DNA of 64,000 bases, taken from CBDBEU01 sp965204565. Lineage in GTDB: Bacteria > Pseudomonadota > Alphaproteobacteria > Rhizobiales > TMED25. A model generated the notes under the pieces. That model was not told the DNA's origin. It searched no databases and worked only from the letters and a program-made list of their open reading frames with translations. The translations under genes and the position numbers were made by a program. The stretch lies in NCBI GenBank assembly GCA_965204565.1, contig CBDBEU010000003.1:682001-746000 (forward strand), read 5' to 3'. Of this stretch, positions 10,001 through 19,150 are shown in pieces. How positions within the stretch are numbered: the stretch's first letter is position 1; the number at the start of each line of letters is the position of its first letter.

Positions 10001-10454
10001 ATGCCACACCGCAACTACCCCTACCCCATTCCCGACGAGATCGCTCGGCAGCTTGTTATCTTGCTGAAGCGTCGCGAAAATCCGGAATCGACAAACCGCC
10101 TAGGAGCCATTTTTACTCTGGTTGTTATCATCGCCGACAGACTGGCGATTTTTGGTGGGCTGGCATTTTGTCGCTGTCAATCAATTTGGAGCACTCGCAT
10201 GGCTGGCAGTGGCTTTGCTGGTGCTCGCCGTGGCAGCAATCCCCCGTCGAATTGCGCTACCGCTGATCGGCTACCCGCCGGATGCGCGGCCGGCCGATCT
10301 GCTGTTCTGCAATCATGGGTATCGCGCGTCCGATTCCATCATTCTCGAGGAGCAAATTGTTGCATTCGCCAGTAAACTGAAGGAAACCCGCGATAACCGA
10401 GACAAGACCTTCAGGCCCGAGAAAAAGAGAGACGGAAATGACGAGCGCTGCTGA
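10001..10454 (+). pseudogene. putative small membrane protein, possibly frameshifted
   Basis: Between the two mutase genes there are two overlapping partial frames. The first starts at 10001 (PHRNYPYPIPDEIARQLV) and contains one hydrophobic segment, FTLVVIIADRLAIFGGLAF. A second frame, open from about 10122, contains another, ALAWLAVALLVLAVAAIP, and ends with a charged tail at 10454. Read together with one shift near 10160-10175 they give a protein with two membrane segments. I do not recognise it. The reading as one broken gene is inference; it could also be two unrelated frames. Confidence 0.3.
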
Positions 10455-10824
10455 CCGGGTGCGCGAACAACTGATTCACGACCTTGAGGAGCTTCATGAA
10501 AAGCGCAGCCAGATGCAGCAGTTCAGGCCTCCGGTCTGGCAATCCCTGCGCTTCATGGGATTGGTGCTGATCTTTATCGCAGCGCTTTCCTGGTACACGC
10601 AAACTGATTGGGGGCTTAGGATTGGCGTTGTTGGCTTCATCATCGGCGCACTGATGATCATGGTGCCGCGCGGCATGGGTTTCACCTCGATCCTGCGCTG
10701 GGACGGAGGCTTGAAGGTCTCCAACCCACAGCTTGATCTCAAAAATCTCAACGAGCGGATCGAGACAATGGAGCGCACGATCGAAAAGATGGAAGCGGAA
10801 CGGAACGATGAGCCCGATTCCTGA
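10438..10824 (+). CDS. two-pass membrane protein with C-terminal coiled coil
   Basis: A 128-residue protein. A soluble helical start is followed by two membrane segments, FMGLVLIFIAALSWYTQ and IGVVGFIIGALMIMVP. The C-terminal tail is a coiled coil (LNERIETMERTIEKMEAE). GGAAATG precedes the start. The 3' end overlaps the start of mutB by 17 bases, so it is translationally coupled to the catalytic mutase subunit. No family is recognised. Its position inside the mutase operon suggests a related but unknown role. Confidence 0.7.
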   Translation: MTSAADRVREQLIHDLEELHEKRSQMQQFRPPVWQSLRFMGLVLIFIAALSWYTQTDWGLRIGVVGFIIGALMIMVPRGMGFTSILRWDGGLKVSNPQLDLKNLNERIETMERTIEKMEAERNDEPDS

Positions 10825-12982
10825 TCTCTCGCAAGTTGCCTGGCGCGCACCGACGGCCCTGTCCCTGGGCGCAAAACAAGCGCATGTCATCGATACGCCC
10901 GAGCGCATTACCGTCAAATCCTCTTATGGCCCTGAAGATACAGCCGGGATTGAAAGCCTTGGAGGTCTGCCTGGAATCGCACCATTCGTCTGCGGCCCCT
11001 ACCCCACCATGTATGTCACAAGGCCTTGGACCATCCGGCAATATGCCGGCTTTTCAACCGCCGAGGAATCGAATGCGTTTTACCGGCGCAATCTCGCAGC
11101 CGGGCAGAAAGGGCTTTCGATCGCTTTCGATCTGCCGACCCATCGCGGCTACGATTCGGATAATCCGCGCATCGCCGGCGATGTCGGTATGGCGGGTGTG
11201 GCGATCGATTCGATTCTCGACATGCGCATCCTGTTTGAGGAAATTCCCCTAAAAGACATGTCGGTGTCGATGACCATGAACGGTTCGGTGATCCCGATCA
11301 TGGCTCTTTTTGTGGTTGCCGGCGAAGAACAGGGGATTGAGCCGGCGCGGCTCACCGGAACCATCCAGAACGACGTTCTGAAAGAGTTCATGGTGCGCAA
11401 CACCTTCATCTATCCGCCTGAACCGTCGATGCGCATTGTTGCCGACATCATGGCGTACATCGCGCGAAATATGCCGAGATTCAATTCCATTTCGGTGTCT
11501 GGCTATCACATGCAGGAAGCCGGTGCGACAGCGGATCTGGAGCTTGGCTACACGCTGGCCGACGGGCTTGAATATGCACGCGCGGGGCTTGGCGCCGGTC
11601 TCGATGTCGACAGTTTCGCACCGCGTATATCGTTCTTTTTCGGCATCGGCATGAACTACTTCATGGAGATCGCAAAACTCCGTGCCGCCCGTCTTTTATG
11701 GGCGAACCTGATGGCCCGGTTCGACCCCAAGGACCAGCGTTCACTCGCGCTCAGAACCCATTGCCAGACCTCTGGCTGGAGTCTCACCGCTCAGGATGTC
11801 ACCAACAATGTGGTGCGCACCACGCTCGAAGCGCTTGCGGCAGTGGGCGGCGGCACTCAGTCTCTTCATACCAATTCGCTGGATGAGGCTCTGGCACTAC
11901 CGAGCGAAAATGCAGCACGCATTGCCCGCAATACCCAACTGGTGATCCGCGATGAAACCGGCTCATGCCGCAGCGTCGATCCCTGGGGGGGCAGTTACTA
12001 TGTCGAAAGTCTGACAAACGAACTCGCGATCCGTGCGCAGCAGCATATTGACGAGATTGAGGAGCTTGGAGGCATGGCGCGGGCAATTGCCTCGGGTATG
12101 CCGAAATTGCGCATTGAGGAAGCTGCGGCGCGTACCCAGGCGCGTATTGATGCAGGTGAACAGAGTGTTGTCGGTGTGAATCGCTATCGCAGCCCCGAGC
12201 GCGAGCGCGTGGACGTTCTCAAAGTCGACAATCACGCGGCTCTTCAGGCTCAATGCGCGCGGCTTGTGCAGTTGCGCAAAATGCGCGACCAGACAGCATG
12301 CCAAGCAGCACTTTCTGCACTCACTCAAGTGGCGAAGTCAGGTGAGGGCAATCTTCTGGCAGCCGCCGTCGATGCAGCGCGCGCCATGGCCAGTGTCGGC
12401 GAAATGAGCGATGCCATGGAGAGCGTCTTCGGCCGCCATCAGGCTGAAGTCAGTGCTGTCAGCGGCGTTTATGTGAGAGAAACAGGCAGGAGCGGCACGA
12501 TGCACGAAAAAATCGCGGATGTGCGACGTCTGACCGATGAATTTGCCCGCAATGCAGGCCGGCGCCCGCGCATTCTGGTCGCCAAAGTGGGACAGGATGG
12601 CCATGATCGCGGCCAGAAGGTGATCGCATCGGCCTTTGCCGATGTGGGTTTTGATGTCGATATCGGACCGCTGTTCCAGACACCGGACGAGGCGGCACGT
12701 CAGGCGATCGAAAACGATGTCCACATCGTCGGAGTATCATCACTGGCGGCAGGACACCTGACGCTGGTGCCGCAACTTCGCAAAGCGCTCGACGATGCCG
12801 GCCGTGCACACATCATGATCGTGGTTGGCGGTGTCATTCCGGACCAGGACCACGGAGCTTTGAAGGCGTCGGGCGCAGTGGCAATTTTCGGGCCAGGCAC
12901 CGTGATCGCCGCAGCCGCCGAAGCACTTGTCCACAAACTGAACCAAAAACTCGGCTATCACGCTGGCGAAGCGGCGCAGTAG
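10808..12982 (+). CDS. mutB: methylmalonyl-CoA mutase large (alpha) subunit
   Basis: A 724-residue protein. I place the start at 10808 because upstream codons in this frame belong to the preceding gene and the family begins near here. The catalytic TIM barrel spans about 30-550 (RGYDSDNPRIAGDVGMAGVA, FISVSGYHMQEAGA-type substrate motif, and SLTAQDVTNNVVRTT). The cobalamin domain covers about 590-724 with GQDGHDRGQKV (DxHxxG, the cobalt-ligating His), GVSSLAAGH and VVGGVIPDQD. All expected cofactor residues are present. It catalyses the radical rearrangement of methylmalonyl-CoA with MutA. Confidence 0.96.
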   Translation: MSPIPDLSQVAWRAPTALSLGAKQAHVIDTPERITVKSSYGPEDTAGIESLGGLPGIAPFVCGPYPTMYVTRPWTIRQYAGFSTAEESNAFYRRNLAAGQKGLSIAFDLPTHRGYDSDNPRIAGDVGMAGVAIDSILDMRILFEEIPLKDMSVSMTMNGSVIPIMALFVVAGEEQGIEPARLTGTIQNDVLKEFMVRNTFIYPPEPSMRIVADIMAYIARNMPRFNSISVSGYHMQEAGATADLELGYTLADGLEYARAGLGAGLDVDSFAPRISFFFGIGMNYFMEIAKLRAARLLWANLMARFDPKDQRSLALRTHCQTSGWSLTAQDVTNNVVRTTLEALAAVGGGTQSLHTNSLDEALALPSENAARIARNTQLVIRDETGSCRSVDPWGGSYYVESLTNELAIRAQQHIDEIEELGGMARAIASGMPKLRIEEAAARTQARIDAGEQSVVGVNRYRSPERERVDVLKVDNHAALQAQCARLVQLRKMRDQTACQAALSALTQVAKSGEGNLLAAAVDAARAMASVGEMSDAMESVFGRHQAEVSAVSGVYVRETGRSGTMHEKIADVRRLTDEFARNAGRRPRILVAKVGQDGHDRGQKVIASAFADVGFDVDIGPLFQTPDEAARQAIENDVHIVGVSSLAAGHLTLVPQLRKALDDAGRAHIMIVVGGVIPDQDHGALKASGAVAIFGPGTVIAAAAEALVHKLNQKLGYHAGEAAQ

Positions 12983-13038
12983 GCCCGGTGCCAGCGCGCA
13001 AGGGCGGCACCAAAGGCTTGAGAATCGGGAACCAGGTG

Positions 13039-13803
13039 ATGCAGCAATTGATGAACCGGGTGGCTGGTGTTTTGTTGGCAATCGCGGTGAGCAGCACTTC
13101 GGCACCTGCCACAGGTGGCGGGTTGTTCATCGAGGAGACCAATCCAAAGATTGATATACGCATTGCGATCGACCCAAAGGCTTCATCAAACCCGGGCTTG
13201 CTTGAAATTCTGCGCGAGGATGCCTCTGCCCTTGCTGCCAAGCAGCGGCAATTGGCGACGGAAGAACATGCCGAACGCGGCGGTGAGCCGTCCTGGAACC
13301 CGCATCATTTGGACGCGGCTTACGAAGTCACCTTCTTCAACGGCAAGATCGCGAGTGTGGTGTCAAAACGCGACACCTATACCGGCGGCGCACACGGCAA
13401 TCAGGATTTTGTGACCATGCTGCTCGATCTTGAAGACGGCCGGCGCATCAATCCCGACGGTCTATTTGTCGATTTCAGCGTTGGTTCGCAGGCCTTCGAG
13501 GCCATTCAGGCCTATGTGCGTGACAGCATTTCGTTTGAACGCGCCTCGCGTCTGGGGCTGCCCGAAATTCCGCCTGAAGATCTTGACTGGATTTTGGAAG
13601 GCACGGCGACGCCTGAGCAGTTGCTGCGATTTACGCTCATGGACTATGACGAAGCGCAAGAAGTCTCCGACATATTGATGTATTTTCCACCCTATAAAGT
13701 CGGTTCATACGCAGAAGGCAGTTACATGCTCGATGTTCCAGCGCTGGTGTTCGCCGACTATCTGGCGCCCGAATTCCGCCCCTTATTCAACGACGGCCAG
13801 TGA
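13039..13803 (+). CDS. secreted DUF4163/DUF3298 (RsiV-like) protein
   Basis: A predicted 254-residue exported protein starting at 13039. An uncleaved-looking signal peptide (MNRVAGVLLAIAVSSTSAPA) is followed by a domain with YTGGAHGNQDF, the hallmark of the PdaC/RsiV-type DUF4163-DUF3298 pair. It lacks peptidase or deacetylase motifs. It lies between mutB (56-base gap) and meaB, and its stop overlaps the meaB start (GTGA). Its presence in a cobalamin mutase operon is unexpected and its role is unknown. Confidence 0.75.
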   Translation: MQQLMNRVAGVLLAIAVSSTSAPATGGGLFIEETNPKIDIRIAIDPKASSNPGLLEILREDASALAAKQRQLATEEHAERGGEPSWNPHHLDAAYEVTFFNGKIASVVSKRDTYTGGAHGNQDFVTMLLDLEDGRRINPDGLFVDFSVGSQAFEAIQAYVRDSISFERASRLGLPEIPPEDLDWILEGTATPEQLLRFTLMDYDEAQEVSDILMYFPPYKVGSYAEGSYMLDVPALVFADYLAPEFRPLFNDGQ

Positions 13804-14792
13804 CCGAAAATCAATCGGCAATTGAAGACCTAGCTCGCGCGGTACTGGATGGAGAACGCGCAGCAACCGCACAGGCCATCACGCTTGTGGAATCGACAAC
13901 GCCCGGCAATCGAGCGCAAGCCGCCGATCTCCTGCAACATCTCCTGCCGGCAACCGGCAAAGCGGTGCGCTTGGGTATCACCGGTGCGCCTGGTGTCGGC
14001 AAATCGACGATGATCGACCAGCTGGGCCTCAATTTGATCAGGCAAGGCAAGGGCGTTGCGGTTTTGACCATCGACCCGTCGTCGACGGTGAGTGGCGGTT
14101 CAATCCTTGCCGACAAAACGCGCATGGGCAGGCTTTCGGCATCAGAGCATGCGTTTATCCGCCCCTCCCCATCGGCGGGGACGCTTGGAGGAAGCACGCG
14201 GCGCACGCGCGAATCCATGCTGGTCTGCGAAGCTGCCCGCTTTGACGTGGTGATTGTGGAGACTGTGGGCATCGGCCAATCTGAGGCCGCAGTCGCCGAT
14301 ATTGTCGATTTCGTCGCGGCGCTGGTGCAGCCAAGCGGTGGCGATGAATTGCAAGGGCTTAAAAAGGGCGTTCTTGAAGTGGCCGACATGATTGCGGTGA
14401 CCAAGGCGGACGGCGAAAACACCGCTGCTGCAATGCGCACTGCCGGCGATTATCGTGCGGCGCTCAATATCGTCATGAGCAGCAATGCCGAATGGCGCCC
14501 GCCGGTGGTCCAGATATCTGCATTGAGCAATGATGGGCTGGGGGAATTCTGGGAAACCGTGGTACGCCACCGCGCCATGCTGCAGACATCGGGCGCGCTG
14601 GCGACAAAACGGTACGAACAGGATGTGCGACGGTTTCGGCTATTGATCGAGGAAGAGATCCTCGCCCGATATCGCGAAAACATCGAAAATGCCGCTCAAC
14701 TCGCCGCACTTGAGGACCGGGTTCGTTCGGGCGATCTCACGCCCGGGCTGGCGCTCGATCTGGCCCTTCCGAACGACAATCGGGCATCATAG
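13800..14792 (+). CDS. meaB: methylmalonyl-CoA mutase-associated G protein chaperone MeaB
   Basis: A 330-residue GTPase of the MeaB/ArgK family, starting with GTG at 13800 inside the stop of the previous gene. Visible motifs are Walker A GAPGVGKST (about residue 62), a Mg-binding aspartate in LTIDPSST, FDVVIVETVGIGQSE (switch region), and the guanine-specificity motif TKAD. MeaB guards the mutase against inactivation and helps load adenosylcobalamin. It completes the mutA-mutB-meaB operon. Confidence 0.95.
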   Translation: MTENQSAIEDLARAVLDGERAATAQAITLVESTTPGNRAQAADLLQHLLPATGKAVRLGITGAPGVGKSTMIDQLGLNLIRQGKGVAVLTIDPSSTVSGGSILADKTRMGRLSASEHAFIRPSPSAGTLGGSTRRTRESMLVCEAARFDVVIVETVGIGQSEAAVADIVDFVAALVQPSGGDELQGLKKGVLEVADMIAVTKADGENTAAAMRTAGDYRAALNIVMSSNAEWRPPVVQISALSNDGLGEFWETVVRHRAMLQTSGALATKRYEQDVRRFRLLIEEEILARYRENIENAAQLAALEDRVRSGDLTPGLALDLALPNDNRAS

Positions 14793-14952
14793 CAGCCAAC
14801 CCGCAAGCGGTACAGCGGCGGTGCGGCATAATCCGTTCATGCGCGGTTTATGTGCGTTGTAGTCATATTAATATTCGCCGCTTTCAGACTGGAGCCGCAT
14901 CATGGCCGATAGCGTAAATTTCATGCGTCTTTTTACCGCCTCACTCATCTTT

Positions 14953-15928
14953 CTAGTTGTTCAGTCCCGGCTTCTTGCAGATCGGATTGCCATTGAATTT
15001 ATCTGGCTCTGAAGTCCGGATTTTGCAGATGTATTCGTAAGGCGTCAGGCCGTTGAGGGTCTTTAGCCCTCGGGCGAAATTGCAGGCTGCCATGAAGTCT
15101 GCCGGATGTGTGCGCAGCTGATCATGATTGTCGTCGTGATAGCGTTTGACGGTGGCGTCTTTGATCGTCCGGTTCATGCGCTCGACCTGGCCGTTGGTCC
15201 ATGGAGGGTTGGGCCTGGTCAGCCGGTGTTCAATCCCGTTGGCGTGGCAGATCATGTCAAAGCCATGGGCCGGGAATAGATCCTGTTTCGGTTCCGTGGC
15301 TGCGCGGCGAACCGGATGCCATTACCGGTCAGGATCGTGTGGATGTGATACAGGACGGCTTCGAGCAGATGTTCAAGGAACTCCCGGGCTGTCTTGCGGT
15401 TGGGCCTTGTCTACGAGCTGAGTGACCGCAAATTTGCCGGTCCGATCAATGGATACGAACAGCTACAGCCTGCCCTCGGCGGTCTGGATCTCGGCGATGT
15501 CCATGTGGAAGCCCCCGATTGGATAGCTCTTGAAACGCTGCCGCTTTGGTGTGTCCCCTTCGACGTCAGGCAAACGCGATATGCCATGCCGTTGCAGGCA
15601 CCGATGCAGGGCCGACCGTGTCAGGCGCGGGATTGACGGCTGAAGGGCATGGAGGCAGTCATCCAGCGGAAGCAACCTGTGCCGCCGGAAGGCAACGATC
15701 ATCGCCTCCTCGGCTTCACTGAGAACGGTTGAGCGCGGTTTCTTTGGGCCTGTCTTGCGATCCTCAATCGTCTGCCGTTTCCGCCACCTGGCAATCATCT
15801 TGGGGTTGACACCCGGTTTCCCGCTCAGTTCCGCGATCGCTGTATTGCTGCTCTGACAGCGCGCGTGGTCGTGGCGCTCGCGTGACGAACCTGTCCCATA
15901 ATTCTTCCTTCCATTCCAACGAAAGCAT
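14953..15928 (-). pseudogene. IS481-family transposase, frameshifted
   Basis: Three frames make up the transposase. The N-terminal part begins at 15928 (LSLEWKEELWDRFVTRA). The central part (about 15798-15463) contains a helix-turn-helix block and the DDE domain start (YPIGGFHMDIAEIQTAEG, first Asp). The C-terminal part (15255-14953) has GIEHRLTRPNPPWTNGQVER with the catalytic Glu in NGQVERMNRT. Its stop TAG overlaps the flanking CTAG. At least two frameshifts break it, so this copy is probably not autonomous. Confidence 0.75.
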
Positions 15929-15956
15929 CACACCATTAAACCGCAGGATCAAACAA
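14957..15956 (-). mobile_element. IS481-like insertion sequence (about 1.0 kb)
   Basis: The element is bounded by CTAG on both sides (14953-14956 and 15957-15960). Its ends are related inverted repeats: the left end begins TTGTTCAGTCCCGG and the reverse complement of the right end begins TTGTTTGATCCTGCGG. IS481 elements are known to prefer CTAG-containing targets. The single transposase gene fills the minus strand. The element separates a 14902-14952 start-like segment from decayed coding sequence at 15961. Confidence 0.75.
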
Positions 15957-15960
15957 CTAG

Positions 15961-16239
15961 TACACATTCGAGAACATTCGCGCTGATGCTCTGGGCAGCG
16001 AAGAGGTAATCCTGTTCGGGCCGGCAACGCTTGGGCGCACGCGCGACCGCGGCCCCATTCCGGTGAAGATCGAAACCATGGGGCTGACATGTACCGACGA
16101 GGAACTCGATCGCATCTTCGATCGTGTGGTCAAGATCGTGGGCGAGCGCCGCGCGGCCACTGAAGCAGAAGTCGAGGCGATCATTCGTGAGGAAATCCGT
16201 GCGGCTGCACGAGACCGCTCCGCGTTTGGAGGTGTGCCT
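15961..16239 (+). pseudogene. C-terminal fragment of isopropylmalate/homocitrate synthase-like protein
   Basis: Immediately after the insertion sequence an open frame encodes YTFENIRADALGSEEVILFG, then IPVKIETMGLTCTDEELDR, ending in a charged helical tail (EVEAIIREEIRAAA). This pattern (late barrel, then an L-T-D-E-E-L dimer/helical tail) resembles the end of LeuA-type synthases. The 5' part is missing. The frame runs without a stop into the following dehydrogenase sequence. The match is from memory and only moderate. Confidence 0.45.
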
Positions 16240-17095
16240 ATGCATCTGAGCGTGAGCGAAGCGCGATCGCCGTCGATGGGCGTTCTCAACCGTCACGGCT
16301 ACGGGCAGGGCGATGCAGAGTTGATCGCGGACGTTTTGGTCGAGGCGCATCTGTGGGGCCGGCCCAATAGCGGTCTCAATCATCTGCCCCATGTGGTGGA
16401 AAGCGGCGAGAGGCGGTCGGTCAGCATCATTCGTGAAAACCGCCGCTCAGTGCTTTTCGATGGCGGCACCAATCCGGGTTTCTGGTGTCGTCGCGGGCGA
16501 TGCTGATGGCGATCGACAAGGCAAAGACCAATGGAATTGCGGTCGCAGCGGCACAGAACGCCTTTCTCGGCGGGATTAACGGCTATTACGTTTCAATGGC
16601 GGCGCGTCAGGATCTGATCGGAGTGATGGCGACCTCGAGTGGACGCAGGGTGGCGCCGGCGAGGGCATCGATCCCCTGTTCGGCAATCCGATCGCGAGCG
16701 CCATTCCAACGCTTGACGATCCGATCGTGCTCGACATGTCGACCTCTGCGATCAATGCAAGTGGATTGCAGCGCGCGGCAAGGCTCGGTGAGGAAATCGG
16801 TCCGGGAATTGCTATTGGTCCGGATGGGGAACCGACCACCGATCCGGCGCGCGGGCTTGAAGGCGCGATTTCGGTTATTTCTTCCTGGCGTTCGATACCG
16901 CGATTTTCATGGAAATCGAGGACTACAAGAAGCGCGCCAGCGAACTTGTGCAGCATGGTTCATGCGGTGCGCCCGGCCGCCGGCGTCGAAGCGGTGCGGG
17001 TGCCGGGCGAGCGCAGTCTTTCTGAGCAAAAGCACTATCTCGAATCGGGCATTGAACTTGACGATCCGCTGTATGAAGAGCTGTGCCGGCTGTGA
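16240..17095 (+). pseudogene. malate/L-lactate dehydrogenase (type 2) remnant
   Basis: The N-terminal part (LSVSEARS, then VLVEAHLWGRPNSGLNHLP) and later blocks (NGIAVAAAQNAFLGGINGYY; PIVLDMSTSAINASG; GEPTTDPARGLEGAIS) are those of the MdhB/Ldh2/AllD family of NAD(P)-dependent 2-hydroxy acid dehydrogenases. Two frame breaks (about 16480-16484 and 16632) are repaired by restoring one base to a T-run and a G-run. After EGAIS about a hundred residues are missing before FDTAIFMEIEDYKKRA, so there is also a real internal deletion. The gene is therefore dead even if the single-base shifts are errors. Confidence 0.75.
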
Positions 17096-17229
17096 CGGCC
17101 GGCATCGTTTGGCTGATAGGGCGCCGGCGCAAATTCAGTAAAGACTATGTCATGATCTTGTGTGCCGGGCCAGAATGGGGTCTGGCTTTGTGCGATTTCA
17201 CTCAATTGAAATGAACGATGGAGAGCGCC

Positions 17230-17700
17230 ATGGGCACAACATTGCAGGAGGGCCAACCGGCTCCGGATTTTCAGCTTCCAACCGACGGCGGCGGTAGCGT
17301 CAGACTTTCGGATTTGCGCGGAGCAACGGCGGTGGTCTATTTCTATCCAAAGGACGACACACCGGGTTGCACCATCGAGGCGAATGATTTCACGCGCCTC
17401 AAGCCGGACTTCGATGCGATTGGCGCACGTATTGTCGGCATCTCCGCCGACTCGGTTTCAGACCACGATCAGTTCAAGGAAAAATATTCCCTCAACGTGA
17501 TGCTGGCGGCTGACGAGAAGCGCGAAGCCATCGATTCCTACGGCGTATGGTTTGAAAAGAACCGGGATGGCCGCACCTTCACGGGCATTGAGAGGGCCAC
17601 ATTCCTGGTCGATGCCGAGGGGCAACTTGCGCGGATCTGGCGCAGTATCGATGCGCGTGGCCATGCCGAAGAGGTGCTCGAGGCGGCAAAAACCCTCTGA
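17230..17700 (+). CDS. bcp: Bcp/PrxQ thioredoxin-dependent peroxiredoxin
   Basis: A 156-residue peroxiredoxin starting at 17230, where GGAGAG sits at proper spacing; an in-frame ATG 12 bases upstream lies inside that site. The peroxidatic cysteine is in YFYPKDDTPGCTIEANDF. The resolving cysteine usual four residues later in PrxQ is absent, so it would act as a one-cysteine type or use another partner. It reduces hydroperoxides at the expense of thioredoxin. Family length and motifs are complete. Confidence 0.93.
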   Translation: MGTTLQEGQPAPDFQLPTDGGGSVRLSDLRGATAVVYFYPKDDTPGCTIEANDFTRLKPDFDAIGARIVGISADSVSDHDQFKEKYSLNVMLAADEKREAIDSYGVWFEKNRDGRTFTGIERATFLVDAEGQLARIWRSIDARGHAEEVLEAAKTL

Positions 17701-17731
17701 TTGCCGAGCGCGATATCGCGAATGTCCTGAG

Positions 17732-18500
17732 ATGGTGAACCTCCTGAACATATTGCGGCGGTGGCGAAAAAGCGCCGCTGCCTTGCAAGTCGCGCTGCCT
17801 GCCGGAATCGTGGTGCATGCGGTGGGTGATATTGACGGGCGTTCTGATCTGCTTGATGAGGTGTTTTCGCGCATCGACCGGGATCGCGCAGATTTTCCGG
17901 GCCACAAGGCGATTGAGATCTATCTCGGCGACTTCGTTGATCGCGGTCCGGACAGCAGTGGTGTGGTCGATAGGCTGATCGCCCGCTCGCGCGACCGCGA
18001 GGTGGAGTTATTGCGCGGCAACCATGGTGCGTTGTTTGATGAGATGCTTGGAGATGCCAAACGTCTTGAGCACTGGGCGCAGCTCGGCGGTGTGCAGACC
18101 ATGCTTTCCTACGGGATCAAGCTGCGCGCCAATCTCACGCCGCAGGGCCTTGAGCGAATGCATCGTGAGTGGTGCGCCGCGGTGCCGCAGAGCCACCGCG
18201 CGTTTTTTCCGGGCTGAGAAACAGTCTCACTATTGGCGATTATTTTTCGTTCACGCAGGCATCACTCTTGATCGCCAGAGTGCGGACGATCTGTTGTGGA
18301 TTCGCGAAGAGTTTCACCGCTCCAAAGCTGATCACGGCAAAATGGTGGTGCATGCGCACTCGCCGGTCGATGCGCCGGAGTTTCACAGCGATCGCATCAA
18401 TATTGATACCAAAGCCTATGCCAGTGGAGCTCTAACCTGCCTTCGTCTGGAGGGAAGCGCGCGCGATTGTCGGCTGAACGGACGCGTCAGCCCTGATTGA
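17732..18500 (+). pseudogene. metallophosphoesterase (PP2A-like), two homopolymer frameshifts
   Basis: The reading from 17732 has the metal motifs of the calcineurin-like superfamily: HAVGDIDGRSDLL (GDxxG), YLGDFVDRGPDS (GDxxDRG) and LLRGNHGAL (GNH, with Gly instead of Asp/Glu). It then breaks at 18203-18208 (six T) and again at 18243-18247 (five T). Adding one T to each run restores SHRAFFSGLRNSLTIGDYFFVHAG and continues through VVHAHSPVDAPEF to 18500. That gives a normal protein of about 257 residues. It is probably a serine/threonine phosphatase-type enzyme. The repair by exactly one T in each run points to error or slippage rather than old decay. Confidence 0.8.
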
Positions 18501-19128
18501 CCGGCATGTCGGGATAATCACGGGTTGGCGGTTCGGGGGGCGGCGCCCAATTGGGCCTTGAATGGCAGCGCTCGAGCCAAGCCTTGATTCCCGGATATGG
18601 ATCGAGCGGCAGTTTTGCTTCATGGGAATGAAAGACATACGGATAGCAGGCAATATCGGCGATGGTGATGTGGTCGAGTGCCAGCCAGTCATGATCTTTC
18701 AGCCGTGATTCCAGCGCGCCCAGCGCCAGCTTGCCGATTGCTTGCAGCTGTTCGAGATTACCGGCTATCCAGCGGTCACGCATGACACCGCGGCGGGTAT
18801 ATTGGAGGCCGAACTGGATTTCCGACGCCGAGAGCAACACCCATTGCACGACTTCCGCCATGTCGCCGGCCTCGGTCGGCAGCCAGTCGTCGCGTTCAAA
18901 CTTGCGCGCGATATAGACCAGCGCGGCACCTGAATCCCAGAAGCACCGGCCTTGGTCCTCAAGCACCGGCACCTGACCGCGCGGATTGAAATTGGCGATG
19001 AAGTGCTCGGACTTGTGCTCCCATTTCAGGAGATCGACCGGCACCTTTTCGTAAATCTCGCCGAGCTGGCCGAGCAGGATCCTGATCTTCCAGCTATTGC
19101 CCGATTCAGCGCCGCTATAAAGTTTCAT
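18487..19128 (-). CDS. glutathione S-transferase family protein
   Basis: A 213-residue GST starting at 19128 behind GGAGGGG. The thioredoxin-fold half has SGAESGNSWKIRILL (N-terminal Ser-containing site) and GQVPVLEDQG with the cis-Pro, then DSGAALVYIARKF. The helical half contains HITIADIACYPYVF. It is the last gene of the minus-strand operon with the E1 and TPP enzymes, 22 bases after the E1 beta gene. It could handle a reactive or thiol-bound intermediate of that pathway; that is inference. Its 3' end overlaps the convergent phosphoesterase by 14 bases. Confidence 0.88.
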   Translation of the reverse strand: MKLYSGAESGNSWKIRILLGQLGEIYEKVPVDLLKWEHKSEHFIANFNPRGQVPVLEDQGRCFWDSGAALVYIARKFERDDWLPTEAGDMAEVVQWVLLSASEIQFGLQYTRRGVMRDRWIAGNLEQLQAIGKLALGALESRLKDHDWLALDHITIADIACYPYVFHSHEAKLPLDPYPGIKAWLERCHSRPNWAPPPEPPTRDYPDMPVNQG

Positions 19129-19150
19129 TGCCCCTCCGATGGTGATGCGG

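Noticed and set aside
14902..14952. Possible short gene start (MADSVNFMRLF) before the IS481-like element
   Set aside because: Only 17 codons remain before the element and rejoining across the element does not continue in the frame of the downstream fragment; no family could be assigned.
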